This document shows positions 1-8,815 of a DNA stretch of 64,000 bases, in pieces; the first letter of the stretch is position 1, and every line of letters begins with the position of its first letter. Position numbers and translations under genes: made by a program. Source of the stretch: Mesorhizobium sp. BR1-1-16 (GTDB lineage Bacteria; Pseudomonadota; Alphaproteobacteria; Rhizobiales; Kaistiaceae); assembly GCF_020165495.1 (NCBI RefSeq), contig NZ_JAIUIE010000003.1, forward strand, positions 124,001 through 188,000, given 5' to 3'. The notes beneath the pieces were generated by a model. It worked only from the letters and a program-made list of their open reading frames with translations, ran no database searches and was not told the origin of the DNA.

Positions 1-270
1 CATCGCATCCGGTCCCTCCCGCACCGGCGAGAGGTTGAAGCGGACGAGCCTTGGCGCATCGATTTCGGTGATCCGGCCGCTCGCCTCGATTCCGCCATTC
101 GGCATGCGGTAGCAAAGCGCCGAGCCGGCGCCCCAGTCGCTTTCGATTCGCCGACCGAAGAACCAGAGCCGCGAGACGGAAGCATCCGTCAGCGCCGCCC
201 AGATGCGCTCCGGCGCCGCCGCTATGTAGATCTCGTAGTCGATCTCGGCAGTGCCGCCGTCGCTCGCCAT
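1..270 (-). CDS. SRPBCC (AHSA1-like) protein, partial at the left edge
   Basis: The first 90 residues of a minus-strand protein that continues beyond base 1. It begins MASDGGTAEIDYEIYIAAAP and continues with ERIWAALTD, a WFFGRR segment and RITEIDAPRLV, the pattern of the START-like SRPBCC/activator-of-Hsp90-ATPase fold. These proteins form a hydrophobic cavity and are often small ligand-binding or stress proteins; the ligand cannot be told. A GGAGGG-type ribosome site lies upstream of the ATG at 268-270. The C-terminal half is outside the window. Confidence 0.75.
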   Translation of the reverse strand, partial: MASDGGTAEIDYEIYIAAAPERIWAALTDASVSRLWFFGRRIESDWGAGSALCYRMPNGGIEASGRITEIDAPRLVRFNLSPVREGPDAM

Positions 271-690
271 GCGCGCCTCGCCCTCCGTTCGGCCGGATGC
301 ACCCGTGACTGTCGCCAAAGCGCAACAGCACAACCAATTCACCTGCGACATCTTGCACAGCGACGACGCCGAGCGGAAACTCCGCCGCGTCAGGAAGCGC
401 GCGACATCAGCGCGCAGCGAACGCGAACCAGGAGGGCTGGATGGATAATATCTTTTCGATCATCCGGTCCGCGATGTGTTCGAGCCAAGGTCGCAACCTG
501 ACCCTCTGACCAAGACGACCATATGACCCGGCCGGCTGGTGCCTCTTCTGAGGCCCGGCGGCGGATCGCTGCGTCTCCCCATCGCCAGGACCGGCTCGAG
601 CCGGCGCTCGACGCGCCGCATCGAGGCATCTCCCGTTGTCGCTTCTTCGGCCGTTCGCCCGTTCTGGCCGCGCCTTTCCCGGACGCCATC
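271..690. other. 420-base stretch with no supported gene
   Basis: Region between the divergent SRPBCC gene and the ABC exporter. Open frames exist here on both strands but their translations are rich in Arg, Ser and Pro and match nothing I recognise. The exporter frame stays open back to 523, but that extension lacks any exporter-like segment. The region probably holds the promoters of the two divergent genes; I see no clear -35/-10 pair, repeat or RNA gene. Confidence 0.5.
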
Positions 691-2520
691 ATGTTCCGCA
701 AATTCGAAACGCTCATCGATCCGTTCCGGCCGCATGACGATTCCATGCCGCCGCCGACGCTGCTCGCCTTCTACTGGCGCTACTGCCGGCAGATGTGGCC
801 GTACCTGCTCACATTGATGGCGATCGGCCTCATCGTCTCGCTGATCGAGATCGCGATGCTGCGCTATATCGGCTCGATCGTCGATCTCTTGAAGGCGACC
901 TCGCCGCAGCAGGTGCTGGCGGATTACGGCACGACATTCATCTGGATGGCCATCGTCATCCTGGTGGCGCGTCCGCTCGCGCAGATCGCACACGACCTCC
1001 TGAACCAGCAGGCGATCGCGCCGTCCTTCACCAACCTCATCCGCTGGCAGACGCACCACTATGTGATGCGGCAGTCCGTGACCTTCTTCGCCAACGATTT
1101 CGCGGGCCGTATCGCCTCCAAGATCGTCCAGACGGGGCCGGCGCTGCGCGAATCGGTGACGCAGGTGATCGACGCGCTCTGGTTCGTCACGATCTTCGCC
1201 GGCTCGGCGCTGGTGATCTTCTGGGATACCGACTGGCGGCTCGCCATGCCGCTGGCGCTGTGGATCCTCGCTTATGTCGCGACGCTCGCCTGGTTTGTGC
1301 CGCGCATCCGCGACCGCGCGACCATCATGTCGGAGATGCGGTCGATCGTGACCGGGCGCATCGTCGACAGCTACACCAATGTCCAGACGGTGAAGCTGTT
1401 CGCCCATCCCGATCGTGAGGATGATTATGCCCGCGAGGCGCTGGTCGACCACACGACGCATTTCCGCAACGAAACGCGTCTGATCACGGCGATGAACGCC
1501 ACGGTCTCCTGCCTCAACGGCTTTCTGGTCGTCGCCACGGGCGCGCTGGCGATCTGGCTCTGGTCTTGGGACGGCATCACGCTCGGCGCCATCGCAGTCG
1601 CCTCGGGCCTCGCGATCCGCATCACCAACATGTCCGGCTGGATCATGTGGGTCTCGATCGCGATCTTCGAGCAGATGGGCACGGTGCAGGAGGGTCTCGA
1701 GACGATCGCCCGGCCCTACACGCTGCTCGACACGCCTGGTGCGCCGGACCTCAAGGTCGACAAGGGCGAGATCCGCTTCGAGAACGTCCACTTCCACTAC
1801 GGCAAGGCGGGCGGGATCATCGAGGATCTCACGATGACGATCGCGCCCGGCGAGAAGGTCGGCCTTGTCGGCCGCTCCGGCGCGGGCAAGTCGACGTTGG
1901 TGAACCTGCTGCTGCGCTTCTACGACGTGGAGAGCGGCGCGATCCGCATCGACGGCGCTGATGTCGGCGCGGTGACGCAGGACAGCCTGCGGCGCCGGAT
2001 CGGGCTCGTGACGCAGGACACCTCGCTGCTGCACCGCTCCGTTCGCGACAATATCCGCTACGGGCAGCCGGATGCGACCGAGGCGGCGATCATTGAGGCG
2101 GCGCGCCAGGCGCATGCGCTCGACTTCATCGCCGAGCTTTCCGATCCGCACGGCCGGACCGGGCTCGACGCGCATGTCGGTGAGCGCGGCGTCAAGCTCT
2201 CCGGCGGCCAGCGCCAGCGGATCGCGATTGCCCGCGTCCTGCTCAAGGACGCGCCGATCCTGATCCTCGACGAGGCGACGTCTGCGCTCGATTCGGAGGT
2301 GGAGGCGGCGATCCAGGAGAGCTTCTTCCGCCTGATGGCCGGCAAGACGGTGATCGCGATCGCCCACCGCCTGTCGACCATCGCGGCGATGGATCGCCTC
2401 ATCGTGCTCGACAAGGGCGCGATCGTCGAGACCGGGCGCCATGACGAACTGCTGCGTCAGGGTGGCCTCTATGCCAGCCTCTGGCACCGTCAGTCGGGCG
2501 GCTTCCTCGACGCAGCCTGA
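691..2520 (+). CDS. ABC transporter, fused permease/ATPase (exporter type)
   Basis: A 609-residue half-transporter of the ABC-B exporter family (MsbA-like), expected to work as an inner-membrane homodimer. The N-terminal half carries six hydrophobic segments. The ATPase half has Walker A GRSGAGKST (about residue 394), Q-loop VTQDTSLL, signature LSGGQRQR (about 503), Walker B ILILDEATS and H-loop AHRLST. I chose the ATG at 691 (MFRKFETLID) because family homology starts there; the frame is open upstream to 523, but that stretch looks non-coding. The substrate is unknown. The gene stands alone and is followed by a hairpin. Confidence 0.9.
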   Translation: MFRKFETLIDPFRPHDDSMPPPTLLAFYWRYCRQMWPYLLTLMAIGLIVSLIEIAMLRYIGSIVDLLKATSPQQVLADYGTTFIWMAIVILVARPLAQIAHDLLNQQAIAPSFTNLIRWQTHHYVMRQSVTFFANDFAGRIASKIVQTGPALRESVTQVIDALWFVTIFAGSALVIFWDTDWRLAMPLALWILAYVATLAWFVPRIRDRATIMSEMRSIVTGRIVDSYTNVQTVKLFAHPDREDDYAREALVDHTTHFRNETRLITAMNATVSCLNGFLVVATGALAIWLWSWDGITLGAIAVASGLAIRITNMSGWIMWVSIAIFEQMGTVQEGLETIARPYTLLDTPGAPDLKVDKGEIRFENVHFHYGKAGGIIEDLTMTIAPGEKVGLVGRSGAGKSTLVNLLLRFYDVESGAIRIDGADVGAVTQDSLRRRIGLVTQDTSLLHRSVRDNIRYGQPDATEAAIIEAARQAHALDFIAELSDPHGRTGLDAHVGERGVKLSGGQRQRIAIARVLLKDAPILILDEATSALDSEVEAAIQESFFRLMAGKTVIAIAHRLSTIAAMDRLIVLDKGAIVETGRHDELLRQGGLYASLWHRQSGGFLDAA

Positions 2521-2528
2521 ACAAGAAC

Positions 2529-2553
2529 GGCTCGCCGCCCCGAGCGGCGAGCC
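2529..2553. terminator. Hairpin between convergent genes
   Basis: Perfect 10-bp stem, GGCTCGCCGC and its complement, around the 5-base loop CCCGA, 8 bases after the exporter stop and just before the stop of the convergent monooxygenase gene. There is no clear T-run on either side, so it may be a weak bidirectional terminator or an mRNA 3'-end stabiliser. Confidence 0.55.
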
Positions 2554-2558
2554 ACCCT

Positions 2559-2891
2559 TCAGATCACTGCCGGCCCGAATGTCCCGATCTCGGCCACGAT
2601 GCCGTGGGCAGCGGTGAACGCCGCCCGATCGACGCCATCAGCGGCTGCAGCGGCGGCGATTGCAAGATCGGCGGCATCGAGAGCCGTCTGGTCGGCCCAG
2701 GTCGCGATGGTGACATAGTTGAAGCGGCCCGGCCCGCTCTGCTGCTCATAGGCATGTTGCGCGATGAGGCCCGGCTGCTGCTGCACGAGCCTTTTCACGA
2801 TGGCTGCGCGTTCGACGAACGCGTCACGCGCAGCCTCGGGAACAGCGAGACTTGCGATTCGGTAGACCGGAGACGGGGATAGTTCAGACAT
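2559..2891 (-). CDS. Antibiotic-biosynthesis-monooxygenase-like (ABM) small protein
   Basis: A 110-residue protein starting MSELSPSPVYRIASLAVPEA. The segment YRIASLAVPEAARDAFVER, then QPGLIAQHAYEQ, then FNYVTIATWADQTALDAA, matches the dimeric alpha+beta barrel of ABM-domain proteins (YdhR/HmoA-like quinol or small-molecule oxygenases). The ATG at 2891 is preceded by AGGAG. An upstream in-frame ATG at 2966 would add a segment without homology and run through the operator. The gene is divergent from a MarR regulator across 121 bases, which suggests it is that regulator's target. Substrate unknown. Confidence 0.7.
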   Translation of the reverse strand: MSELSPSPVYRIASLAVPEAARDAFVERAAIVKRLVQQQPGLIAQHAYEQQSGPGRFNYVTIATWADQTALDAADLAIAAAAAADGVDRAAFTAAHGIVAEIGTFGPAVI

Positions 2892-2932
2892 CACGAAACT
2901 CCTGCATGGGAAGAAGTGGCCACGCATCTGAT

Positions 2933-2949
2933 ATGCATGCCTCATGCAT
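2933..2949. promoter_or_regulatory. Perfect inverted repeat, probable MarR operator
   Basis: ATGCATG, three bases (CCT), CATGCAT: perfect 7-bp arms in the divergent MarR/ABM intergenic region. A second overlapping symmetry (CTCAT and ATGAG, 2941-2958) extends it. MarR proteins typically bind 16-20 bp palindromes between themselves and a divergent target, so autoregulation and control of the ABM gene is inferred. Confidence 0.55.
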
Positions 2950-3012
2950 TTATATGAGTAACGCATCTATTCGTCAACCGATGGCAGGTCGCTCGCTTCG
3001 TGCTAGATCGAG

Positions 3013-3519
3013 ATGATGACCGCGCCCGAACGCCCCGACCCCGACGACGAGACGCCCGAGGCAACTCGCATCGCAGCAGTCGCCGAGATCGACGCCGCGC
3101 TCGGCAGGCTGCGCCGCTCGATGGCGCGCCGTTCGCTCGGCAGGCGCGTCCTCGACGAACTCGGCCTCGCAATCGAACCGGCCGTCGTTGAAGTTGTCGA
3201 CATCATCGCCGAATCCGACGTGACTGAACCCGCGGGGGTTGCAATCGGTACTGTGGCCGCGCGTCTCGATGTTGACCCGTCACAGGCGAGCCGCCTCGTC
3301 GCCGAATGCGTTCGCGCCGGCATGGTCGAGCGCCTCGCCTCGCAGGACGATGGGCGGCGCAGCGTCCTGAAACTCACGCCGGCCGGCCGCGACATCATTG
3401 CCTCGACGCAGCGCCAGAAGCGCGCGCTGTTGCTTGGCCATGTCGCCGACTGGAGCGATGACGAACTCGCCGGCTTCGCGCGATCCTTGTCCCGTTTCGC
3501 AACGCTGGCACGCGGCTGA
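3013..3519 (+). CDS. MarR-family transcriptional regulator
   Basis: 168 residues. The winged-helix core is at about 70-130: VAARLDVDPSQASRLVAECV is the recognition-helix region, followed by GMVERLASQDDGRRSVLKLT, the MarR wing with its conserved D-x-R-R/S motif. A second ATG at 3016 could be the start. The gene is divergent from the ABM gene, with a palindrome between them. MarR proteins usually repress and are released by small phenolic or oxidising ligands; the ligand here is unknown. Confidence 0.88.
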   Translation: MMTAPERPDPDDETPEATRIAAVAEIDAALGRLRRSMARRSLGRRVLDELGLAIEPAVVEVVDIIAESDVTEPAGVAIGTVAARLDVDPSQASRLVAECVRAGMVERLASQDDGRRSVLKLTPAGRDIIASTQRQKRALLLGHVADWSDDELAGFARSLSRFATLARG

Positions 3520-3753
3520 CCATGTCGCGGCCCTGAATGCGCCATGACGGCCGCATTGCTGCCGCGACAATGTGCGCATCGCCGCTGCCGTCTCTGGACA
3601 TTGAAGGCCGGCGATGGCTAAACAGCTTCACGTGTCATGGGCGTGCTGACCGCGCCCCGGCCGTGTCTGTTCGGCTGCGCGTGCGGCCCATGCCTGGCGC
3701 CGCAAGGCGAAGGGGAACGGGCTGCGGCCTTAGGGATCGAGAGGGGATTTATC

Positions 3754-4314
3754 TTGGCACACAGCGCTGCGGCAGAGCCGACCCGACGCGACTTTCTTTA
3801 CATCGCGACCGGCGCAGTCGGCGCGGTCGGACTTGCGGCGACCGTCTGGCCGTTCATCAACCAGATGAACCCGGATGCGTCCGCGCTCGCGCTCGCCTCA
3901 TCCGAAGTCGACATCTCCTCCCTGAAGGAAGGCGAGTCGGTCACGGTGAAGTGGCGCGGCAAGCCGGTCGTCGTGCGCAACCGCACGGCCAAGGAAATCG
4001 CCGATGCCAAGGCGGCACAGCTTTCCGACCTCAAGGATCCGGTTGCCCGCAACGCCAACCTGCCCGACGATGCCCCCGCGACCGACGCCAATCGCGCCGC
4101 GACAGGCAAGGAAAACTGGTTCGTGATGGTCAATGTCTGCACCCATCTCGGCTGCATTCCGCTCGGCCAGGAAGGTGAGTACAATGGCTGGTTCTGCCCC
4201 TGCCATGGCTCGGTCTACGACACCGCGGGACGCATCCGCAAAGGACCGGCACCCGAAAACATGGCCATTCCGGTCTATTCATTCATGACCGACACCAAGA
4301 TCAAGATCGGCTGA
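3754..4314 (+). CDS. petA: Ubiquinol-cytochrome c reductase, Rieske iron-sulfur subunit
   Basis: Rieske subunit of the cytochrome bc1 complex, which passes electrons from ubiquinol to cytochrome c1 at the periplasmic face of the inner membrane. A twin-arginine motif TRRDFLY precedes a single N-terminal anchor. The 2Fe-2S cluster ligands lie in CTHLGC (about residue 128) and CPCHGS. I chose the TTG at 3754 (186 aa), preceded by GAGAGGGGA at good spacing; the frame is open upstream to 3637, but that part is not Rieske-like. First gene of petA-petB-petC, 18 bases before petB. Confidence 0.95.
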   Translation: MAHSAAAEPTRRDFLYIATGAVGAVGLAATVWPFINQMNPDASALALASSEVDISSLKEGESVTVKWRGKPVVVRNRTAKEIADAKAAQLSDLKDPVARNANLPDDAPATDANRAATGKENWFVMVNVCTHLGCIPLGQEGEYNGWFCPCHGSVYDTAGRIRKGPAPENMAIPVYSFMTDTKIKIG

Positions 4315-4332
4315 CGGGAGCACCACGCAACC

Positions 4333-5601
4333 ATGTCCGGACCTTCGACCTATCAGCCGCAGCACCCCGCCTTGAAGTGGCTCGAGGCGCGCCTGCCCAT
4401 CCTCGGGCTGGTGCACTCGTCCTTCATCGTGTTCCCGAACCCGCGCAATCTGAACTACTTCTGGACTTTCGGCGGCATCCTTGCCTTCATGCTGGTCGCC
4501 CAGATCGCGACTGGCGTCGTGCTGGCGATGCATTACACCGCCCATGTCACGCTGGCCTTCAATTCGGTTGAAGGCATCATGCGTGACGTCAACGGCGGCT
4601 GGATGCTGCGCTATCTGCACGCCAACGGCGCGTCGATGTTCTTCATCGCGGTCTATATCCATATCTTCCGCGGACTTTATTACGGCTCCTACAAGTCGCC
4701 GCGCGAGGTTCTCTGGATCCTCGGCATGATCATCTTCCTCTTGATGATGGCGACCGGCTTCATGGGCTATGTGCTTCCCTGGGGACAGATGTCCTTCTGG
4801 GGCGCCACCGTGATCACCAACCTCTTCGGCGCCATTCCGCTGGTCGGCGGCTCGATCGTGACCTGGCTCTGGGGCGGCTTCTCGGTTGATAATCCGACGC
4901 TCAACCGCTTCTTCTCGCTGCATTACCTGCTGCCGTTCATGATCGCCGGCGTCGTGGTGCTGCATATCTGGGCGCTGCACATCCCGGGCTCGAACAACCC
5001 GACCGGCGTCTCGGTCAAAGACAAGCAGGATACGCTGCCCTTCCACCCGTATTTCACGGTGAAGGATGCGCTTGGCCTCGTCGTCTTCCTGATCTTTTAC
5101 AGCTATTTCGTCTTCTATCTGCCGAACTACATGGGCCACGCCGACAACTATATCGAGGCGAACCCGCTCGTGACGCCGGCGCATATCGTTCCGGAATGGT
5201 ACTTCCTGCCGTTCTACGCGATCCTGCGCTCGATCCCGGACAAGCTTGCGGGCGTCATCGCGATGTTCGGCGCCATTGCCGTCCTGTTCGTGGTTCCGTG
5301 GCTCGATACCTCGAAGGTTCGCTCGGCCAATTTCCGTCCGCTCTACCGCCAGTTCTTCTGGATCTGGGCAGTGGCTGCCGTTGGCCTCGGCTATATCGGC
5401 GCGATGCCTCCGGAAGGCGGCTACCTGATCGCCGGCCGTATTCTGACGGTCTATTACTTCGCCCATTTCCTGATCATCCTGCCGCTGCTTGGCCTCTTCG
5501 AGAAGCCGAAGCCGCTGCCGGTCTCGATCACGGAATCGGTTCTCGGTCATGGCGGTGCGGCCGTTACGGCTGGCGCGCCCTCCGCGCCGCAGACCAAGTG
5601 A
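4333..5601 (+). CDS. petB: Cytochrome b of the bc1 complex
   Basis: A 422-residue, eight-helix membrane subunit that holds haems bL and bH and the quinol-oxidising and quinone-reducing sites. Visible marks are [20 protein letters not shown] (haem ligands), the later pair around [20 protein letters not shown], and the Qo-site motif PEWY in [15 protein letters not shown]. Length is typical of a separate cytochrome b rather than an fbcH fusion with c1. It lies between petA and petC. Confidence 0.97.
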   Translation: MSGPSTYQPQHPALKWLEARLPILGLVHSSFIVFPNPRNLNYFWTFGGILAFMLVAQIATGVVLAMHYTAHVTLAFNSVEGIMRDVNGGWMLRYLHANGASMFFIAVYIHIFRGLYYGSYKSPREVLWILGMIIFLLMMATGFMGYVLPWGQMSFWGATVITNLFGAIPLVGGSIVTWLWGGFSVDNPTLNRFFSLHYLLPFMIAGVVVLHIWALHIPGSNNPTGVSVKDKQDTLPFHPYFTVKDALGLVVFLIFYSYFVFYLPNYMGHADNYIEANPLVTPAHIVPEWYFLPFYAILRSIPDKLAGVIAMFGAIAVLFVVPWLDTSKVRSANFRPLYRQFFWIWAVAAVGLGYIGAMPPEGGYLIAGRILTVYYFAHFLIILPLLGLFEKPKPLPVSITESVLGHGGAAVTAGAPSAPQTK

Positions 5602-5623
5602 GCGTGGGACAGGAAACGGATCG

Positions 5624-6514
5624 ATGACGATGAAAACCTTGTCCACGAAGCTCGCCGGTCTCGGCATCAGCGTGATGCTCGCAGTGTCGGCGCTCGGCGC
5701 CGGCGCGGCCATCGCAGCCGAGGAAGGTGGCGAGAGCGCGCAGCCGACGCATTTCCCCATCCTGAAGCCGACGCTGGAGCCTTGGTCGTTCGCCGGCCTC
5801 TTCGGCAGCTACGATACGGCTCAAGTGCAGCGCGGCTATCAGGTCTACAAGGAAGTCTGCTCGGCGTGCCACTCGATGCACCTGCTCTCATTCCGCAACC
5901 TGGCGCAGCCGGGCGGCCCGAGCTTCACCGAAGCGCAGGCACGCACCGTCGCTGCGAGCTATCAGGTTCAGGATGGTCCGAACGATGCGGGCGACATGTT
6001 CGAGCGGCCGGGCCGGCTGTCCGATCGCTTCCCCTCCCCCTTCCCCAATCCGCAGGCTGCGGCCGCCGCCAACAATGGCAAGGCCCCGCCGGACCTGTCG
6101 TTGATGGCCAAGGCCCGCGCCGTCGAGCGCGGTTTCCCCTGGTTCGTCCTCGACCTGTTCACGCAGTATGAGGAAGGCGGCCCGGACTACATCCACAGCC
6201 TGCTGACCGGCTACAAGGAGCCGCCGGCTGGCCTGCAGATCCCGCCTGGCCTGCACTACAACCCGCATTTCATCAGCGGACCCGCGATCGCGATGCCGCC
6301 GCCGCTTTCGGACGGCCAGGTGACCTACAGCGACGGCTCTCCCCAGACGGTCGACCAGTATTCGCGCGATGTCGCGGCGTTCCTGATGTGGGCAGCCGAA
6401 CCGCATCTCGATGCCCGCAAGCGCGCCGGCTTCCAGGTCATCATCTTCCTGGTCGTCTTCGCCGGGCTGCTCTACTACACGAAGAAGAAGATCTGGTCGA
6501 AGGTCGCCCATTAA
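5624..6514 (+). CDS. petC: Cytochrome c1 of the bc1 complex
   Basis: 296 residues. A signal peptide ends near AAIAAEEGG. The single c-type haem site is CSACHS (about residue 79), and a distal Met ligand probably lies in AIAMPPPLSDG. A C-terminal anchor, FQVIIFLVVFAGLLYYTKKKIW, fixes the haem domain on the periplasmic side. The ATG at 5624 (MTMKTLSTK) gives a proper signal peptide. It follows petB by 22 bases, completing a canonical bc1 operon closed by a strong terminator. Confidence 0.96.
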   Translation: MTMKTLSTKLAGLGISVMLAVSALGAGAAIAAEEGGESAQPTHFPILKPTLEPWSFAGLFGSYDTAQVQRGYQVYKEVCSACHSMHLLSFRNLAQPGGPSFTEAQARTVAASYQVQDGPNDAGDMFERPGRLSDRFPSPFPNPQAAAAANNGKAPPDLSLMAKARAVERGFPWFVLDLFTQYEEGGPDYIHSLLTGYKEPPAGLQIPPGLHYNPHFISGPAIAMPPPLSDGQVTYSDGSPQTVDQYSRDVAAFLMWAAEPHLDARKRAGFQVIIFLVVFAGLLYYTKKKIWSKVAH

Positions 6515-6541
6515 GGCTGACTCGCCGGCTTTCCAGCAAAG

Positions 6542-6583
6542 CGCCGCGGCTCCTCCGAAAGGAACGAGCCGCGGCGTTTTTTT
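6542..6583 (+). terminator. Rho-independent terminator of petABC
   Basis: Perfect 11-bp GC-rich stem (CGCCGCGGCTC at 6542-6552 and its complement at 6566-6576), 13-base loop, followed by seven T residues. It sits 28 bases after the petC stop. Confidence 0.9.
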
Positions 6584-6682
6584 GTGCCCGAAGCCAGACC
6601 CCGATGGGCTCGCTCCGCCGCAGCCCGGACGCTGTCGTCGGCAGGCTTGCATCACGGCGCAGCGTCGGCCGACCGAAAGGCG

Positions 6683-7909
6683 CTACTGCTGCGCCGCGAT
6701 CATCGATTGCAGGCGCCGCCGCAGCGCAGTCTCGTCCGGGCGGAAATCCTCGGCCAGCCACCAGCGCTCGAGATCACGAAGGATGACCCCAACCGCCGGC
6801 CCGCGACCGACACCGAGATCGACAACATCGCGGCCGCCGAGCGGAAAGACCGGCGGCGTGAATGCCGTGACGGCGTCACGCCGCGCAGCGATCTCGGCGG
6901 CGGGCAGCCTGTTGCGCGCGGCCAAGAGGGTCAGCCCGCCAAGCACAGCCTCGCGTCCACGCCTATAGACGGCGACGCGATCGCCGATAATCGTGCCATG
7001 CACCAGTTGCTCCGCCGCGGCGAGCACATCGGTCATCCGGTCGCGCTCGCGATTGGAAAGGCGGAAGCGACGGACGGTCCGGTCGACGTCCTCCTGCACG
7101 CGAACGAGCAGCACCGCGAAGCGGAGGCTCGCGTCATCGGGCGCGGCGGCATCAGCCACGAGCCGCTCGAAGCTGCCGAGATCGCCGACGCCGGCCGCAA
7201 CCAGCGGCAGGATGCCGCCTTCCTGCATGGCGCGCAGCGTCGGTGCGGCGCCGACCGCCATCACCAGCTTGCGCATTTCCTGCCCGACGCGTTCTGCGGA
7301 AAGCCCGCCGAGATCGTGACGCGCACGGATCGCGGCCGACAGGCCTTCGGCATCCGGCGCGCCGGAACCATATGAAGCGTGGAAGCGGAAGAAGCGCAGC
7401 ACGCGCAGCCGGTCCTCCGCGATGCGCTGGTCGGCGGCGCCGATGAAGCGCACCCGCCGCGCGGCGATGTCGGTCAGACCGCCGACGGTATCGTAGAGAT
7501 GGCCCGCGGCATCGACCGAGAGAGCGTTGATGGTGAAATCACGCCGGGCCGCATCCGCCGCCCAGTCAGTCCCGAAGCGCACCACGGCATGGCGACCGTC
7601 GGTCTCGATATCCTCGCGCAGCGTCGTCACCTCGACGACGCGGTGGCGGCCGATCAGTGTGACCGTGCCGTGCTCGATGCCGGTTGGCGCCGACTGCATT
7701 CCGGCGGCGGCCGCACGGGCGAGAACCTCGTCGGGCTCCAAAGTGGTGGCGATGTCGATATCGCCGGTGACCGGCTGGCCCATCAGTTCGTTGCGCACCG
7801 CGCCGCCTATGACGCGCGCCTCGCCGCCATCGGCAGAGAGAAGGCGCAGAACGTCGACAACAAGCGGATCAGACAGGAACGAAGCGCCGGCGAGGGAGGT
7901 CGTGGTCAT
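6683..7909 (-). CDS. cca: CCA tRNA nucleotidyltransferase / poly(A) polymerase family
   Basis: 408 residues. The enzyme adds or repairs the 3'-CCA end of tRNAs using CTP and ATP without a nucleic-acid template. The class II nucleotidyltransferase head is clear: VIGGAVRNELMG, the metal-binding DIDIAT, RRDFTINALS and EDRLRVLRFFRF. The C-terminal half is helical with no evident HD domain. It is the last gene of a minus-strand operon (DUF1285, NUDIX, DUF6111, cca), 10 bases after the DUF6111 stop. Confidence 0.93.
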   Translation of the reverse strand: MTTTSLAGASFLSDPLVVDVLRLLSADGGEARVIGGAVRNELMGQPVTGDIDIATTLEPDEVLARAAAAGMQSAPTGIEHGTVTLIGRHRVVEVTTLREDIETDGRHAVVRFGTDWAADAARRDFTINALSVDAAGHLYDTVGGLTDIAARRVRFIGAADQRIAEDRLRVLRFFRFHASYGSGAPDAEGLSAAIRARHDLGGLSAERVGQEMRKLVMAVGAAPTLRAMQEGGILPLVAAGVGDLGSFERLVADAAAPDDASLRFAVLLVRVQEDVDRTVRRFRLSNRERDRMTDVLAAAEQLVHGTIIGDRVAVYRRGREAVLGGLTLLAARNRLPAAEIAARRDAVTAFTPPVFPLGGRDVVDLGVGRGPAVGVILRDLERWWLAEDFRPDETALRRRLQSMIAAQQ

Positions 7910-7919
7910 TCGGGGTCAG

Positions 7920-8183
7920 TTACTCGAAATTGCCGGGGATGAGGCGTCCGTTCTCGATCCGGGCGGGATGATAGACCCGGCCGGCATCACCGCCGGAAAA
8001 CGAAACCAGCACAGCGATCGCGACCAGCATGGCCAAGGCTCCGACGCCGGCAAGGCGCAGCAGGACGATATTCGGCCAGGTCTCGCTGCCGGGCGCCGCG
8101 CCATGGCGTACGAAGCGCCACAGCCCATAAGCGAGGAAGGGCAGCAGGAAGCAGAGAATCGTGAAGCCGAGGAAACGCAGCAT
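7920..8183 (-). CDS. DUF6111 family small membrane protein
   Basis: 87 residues with two hydrophobic segments, LRFLGFTILCFLLPFLAYG and VLLRLAGVGALAMLVAIAVL, then a short polar tail RVYHPARIENGRLIPGNFE. That tail and the gene position between a NUDIX gene and cca are typical of DUF6111 proteins of Hyphomicrobiales. Function is unknown. It starts 2 bases after the NUDIX stop, so translational coupling is likely. Confidence 0.82.
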   Translation of the reverse strand: MLRFLGFTILCFLLPFLAYGLWRFVRHGAAPGSETWPNIVLLRLAGVGALAMLVAIAVLVSFSGGDAGRVYHPARIENGRLIPGNFE

Positions 8184-8185
8184 GG

Positions 8186-8815
8186 TCAGGCGAACACTCG
8201 CTCATAGAGCCCGCGGATGATCCCGGCGGTGATGCCCCAGATATAGTGTTCGTCATAGGGCATCTCGTAGAAGAAATGACGCGCGCCATCCCACTCGCGG
8301 CTGCCGCGGCGATGATTCTCGGGCGTCATCAGGAAAGCGAGCGGCACTTCGAACGCCGCCTCGACCTCATCGGGGTTCAATCTCAGCTGCAAAGCCGGGT
8401 CGACGCGGGCGACCACGGGCGTGATGTGGTAGCCGGTCGGCGCGATATAGGGATCGAGAAGGCCGAGAGGCTCGACGAGCCTTGGATCGAGCCCCACCTC
8501 CTCCTCGGCCTCGCGCATCGCCGCCTCTGCCACCCCGGCGTCGTCAGGATCGATCTGCCCGCCGGGAAACGAGATCTGGCCGGCATGCTTGCGCAGGCGC
8601 GTCGTCCGCTGCGTCATCAACACGGTCGGCGTTTCACGCGCCACGATCGGGATCAGCACCGCCGCCGCCTTGGGGCGGAAGCCATGCGGCGGATGGAATT
8701 CGGGATTGAGGACGCGCTCCGCAACGCCGCTGCCGGAGATCGGAATCAGCAGCCGCTGCACTCGCGAAAATACGCGGTCGGGCCGGAAACGATCATCTTC
8801 CACCACGACGGTCAT
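8186..8815 (-). CDS. CoA pyrophosphatase-type NUDIX hydrolase
   Basis: 209 residues. It carries the NUDIX box GGQIDPDDAGVAEAAMREA followed by EEEVGL, immediately preceded by LRKHAGQISFPGG, the UPF0035 signature of NudL/PCD1-type CoA pyrophosphatases, which cleave CoA and its derivatives to 3',5'-ADP and 4'-phosphopantetheine. The start codon overlaps the stop of the DUF1285 gene as ATGA. Cytoplasmic. Specificity is inferred from the signature only. Confidence 0.88.
   Translation of the reverse strand: MTVVVEDDRFRPDRVFSRVQRLLIPISGSGVAERVLNPEFHPPHGFRPKAAAVLIPIVARETPTVLMTQRTTRLRKHAGQISFPGGQIDPDDAGVAEAAMREAEEEVGLDPRLVEPLGLLDPYIAPTGYHITPVVARVDPALQLRLNPDEVEAAFEVPLAFLMTPENHRRGSREWDGARHFFYEMPYDEHYIWGITAGIIRGLYERVFA

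Noticed and set aside
460-2487. Long minus-strand open frame opposite the ABC exporter
   Set aside because: The translation is Arg/Asp/His-rich without folds or motifs and lies wholly opposite a gene with every ABC motif; such shadows are expected in this GC-rich codon usage.
3637-3753. Extended start for the Rieske protein
   Set aside because: The extra residues precede the twin-arginine signal and have no homology; the TTG at 3754 has a good ribosome site.
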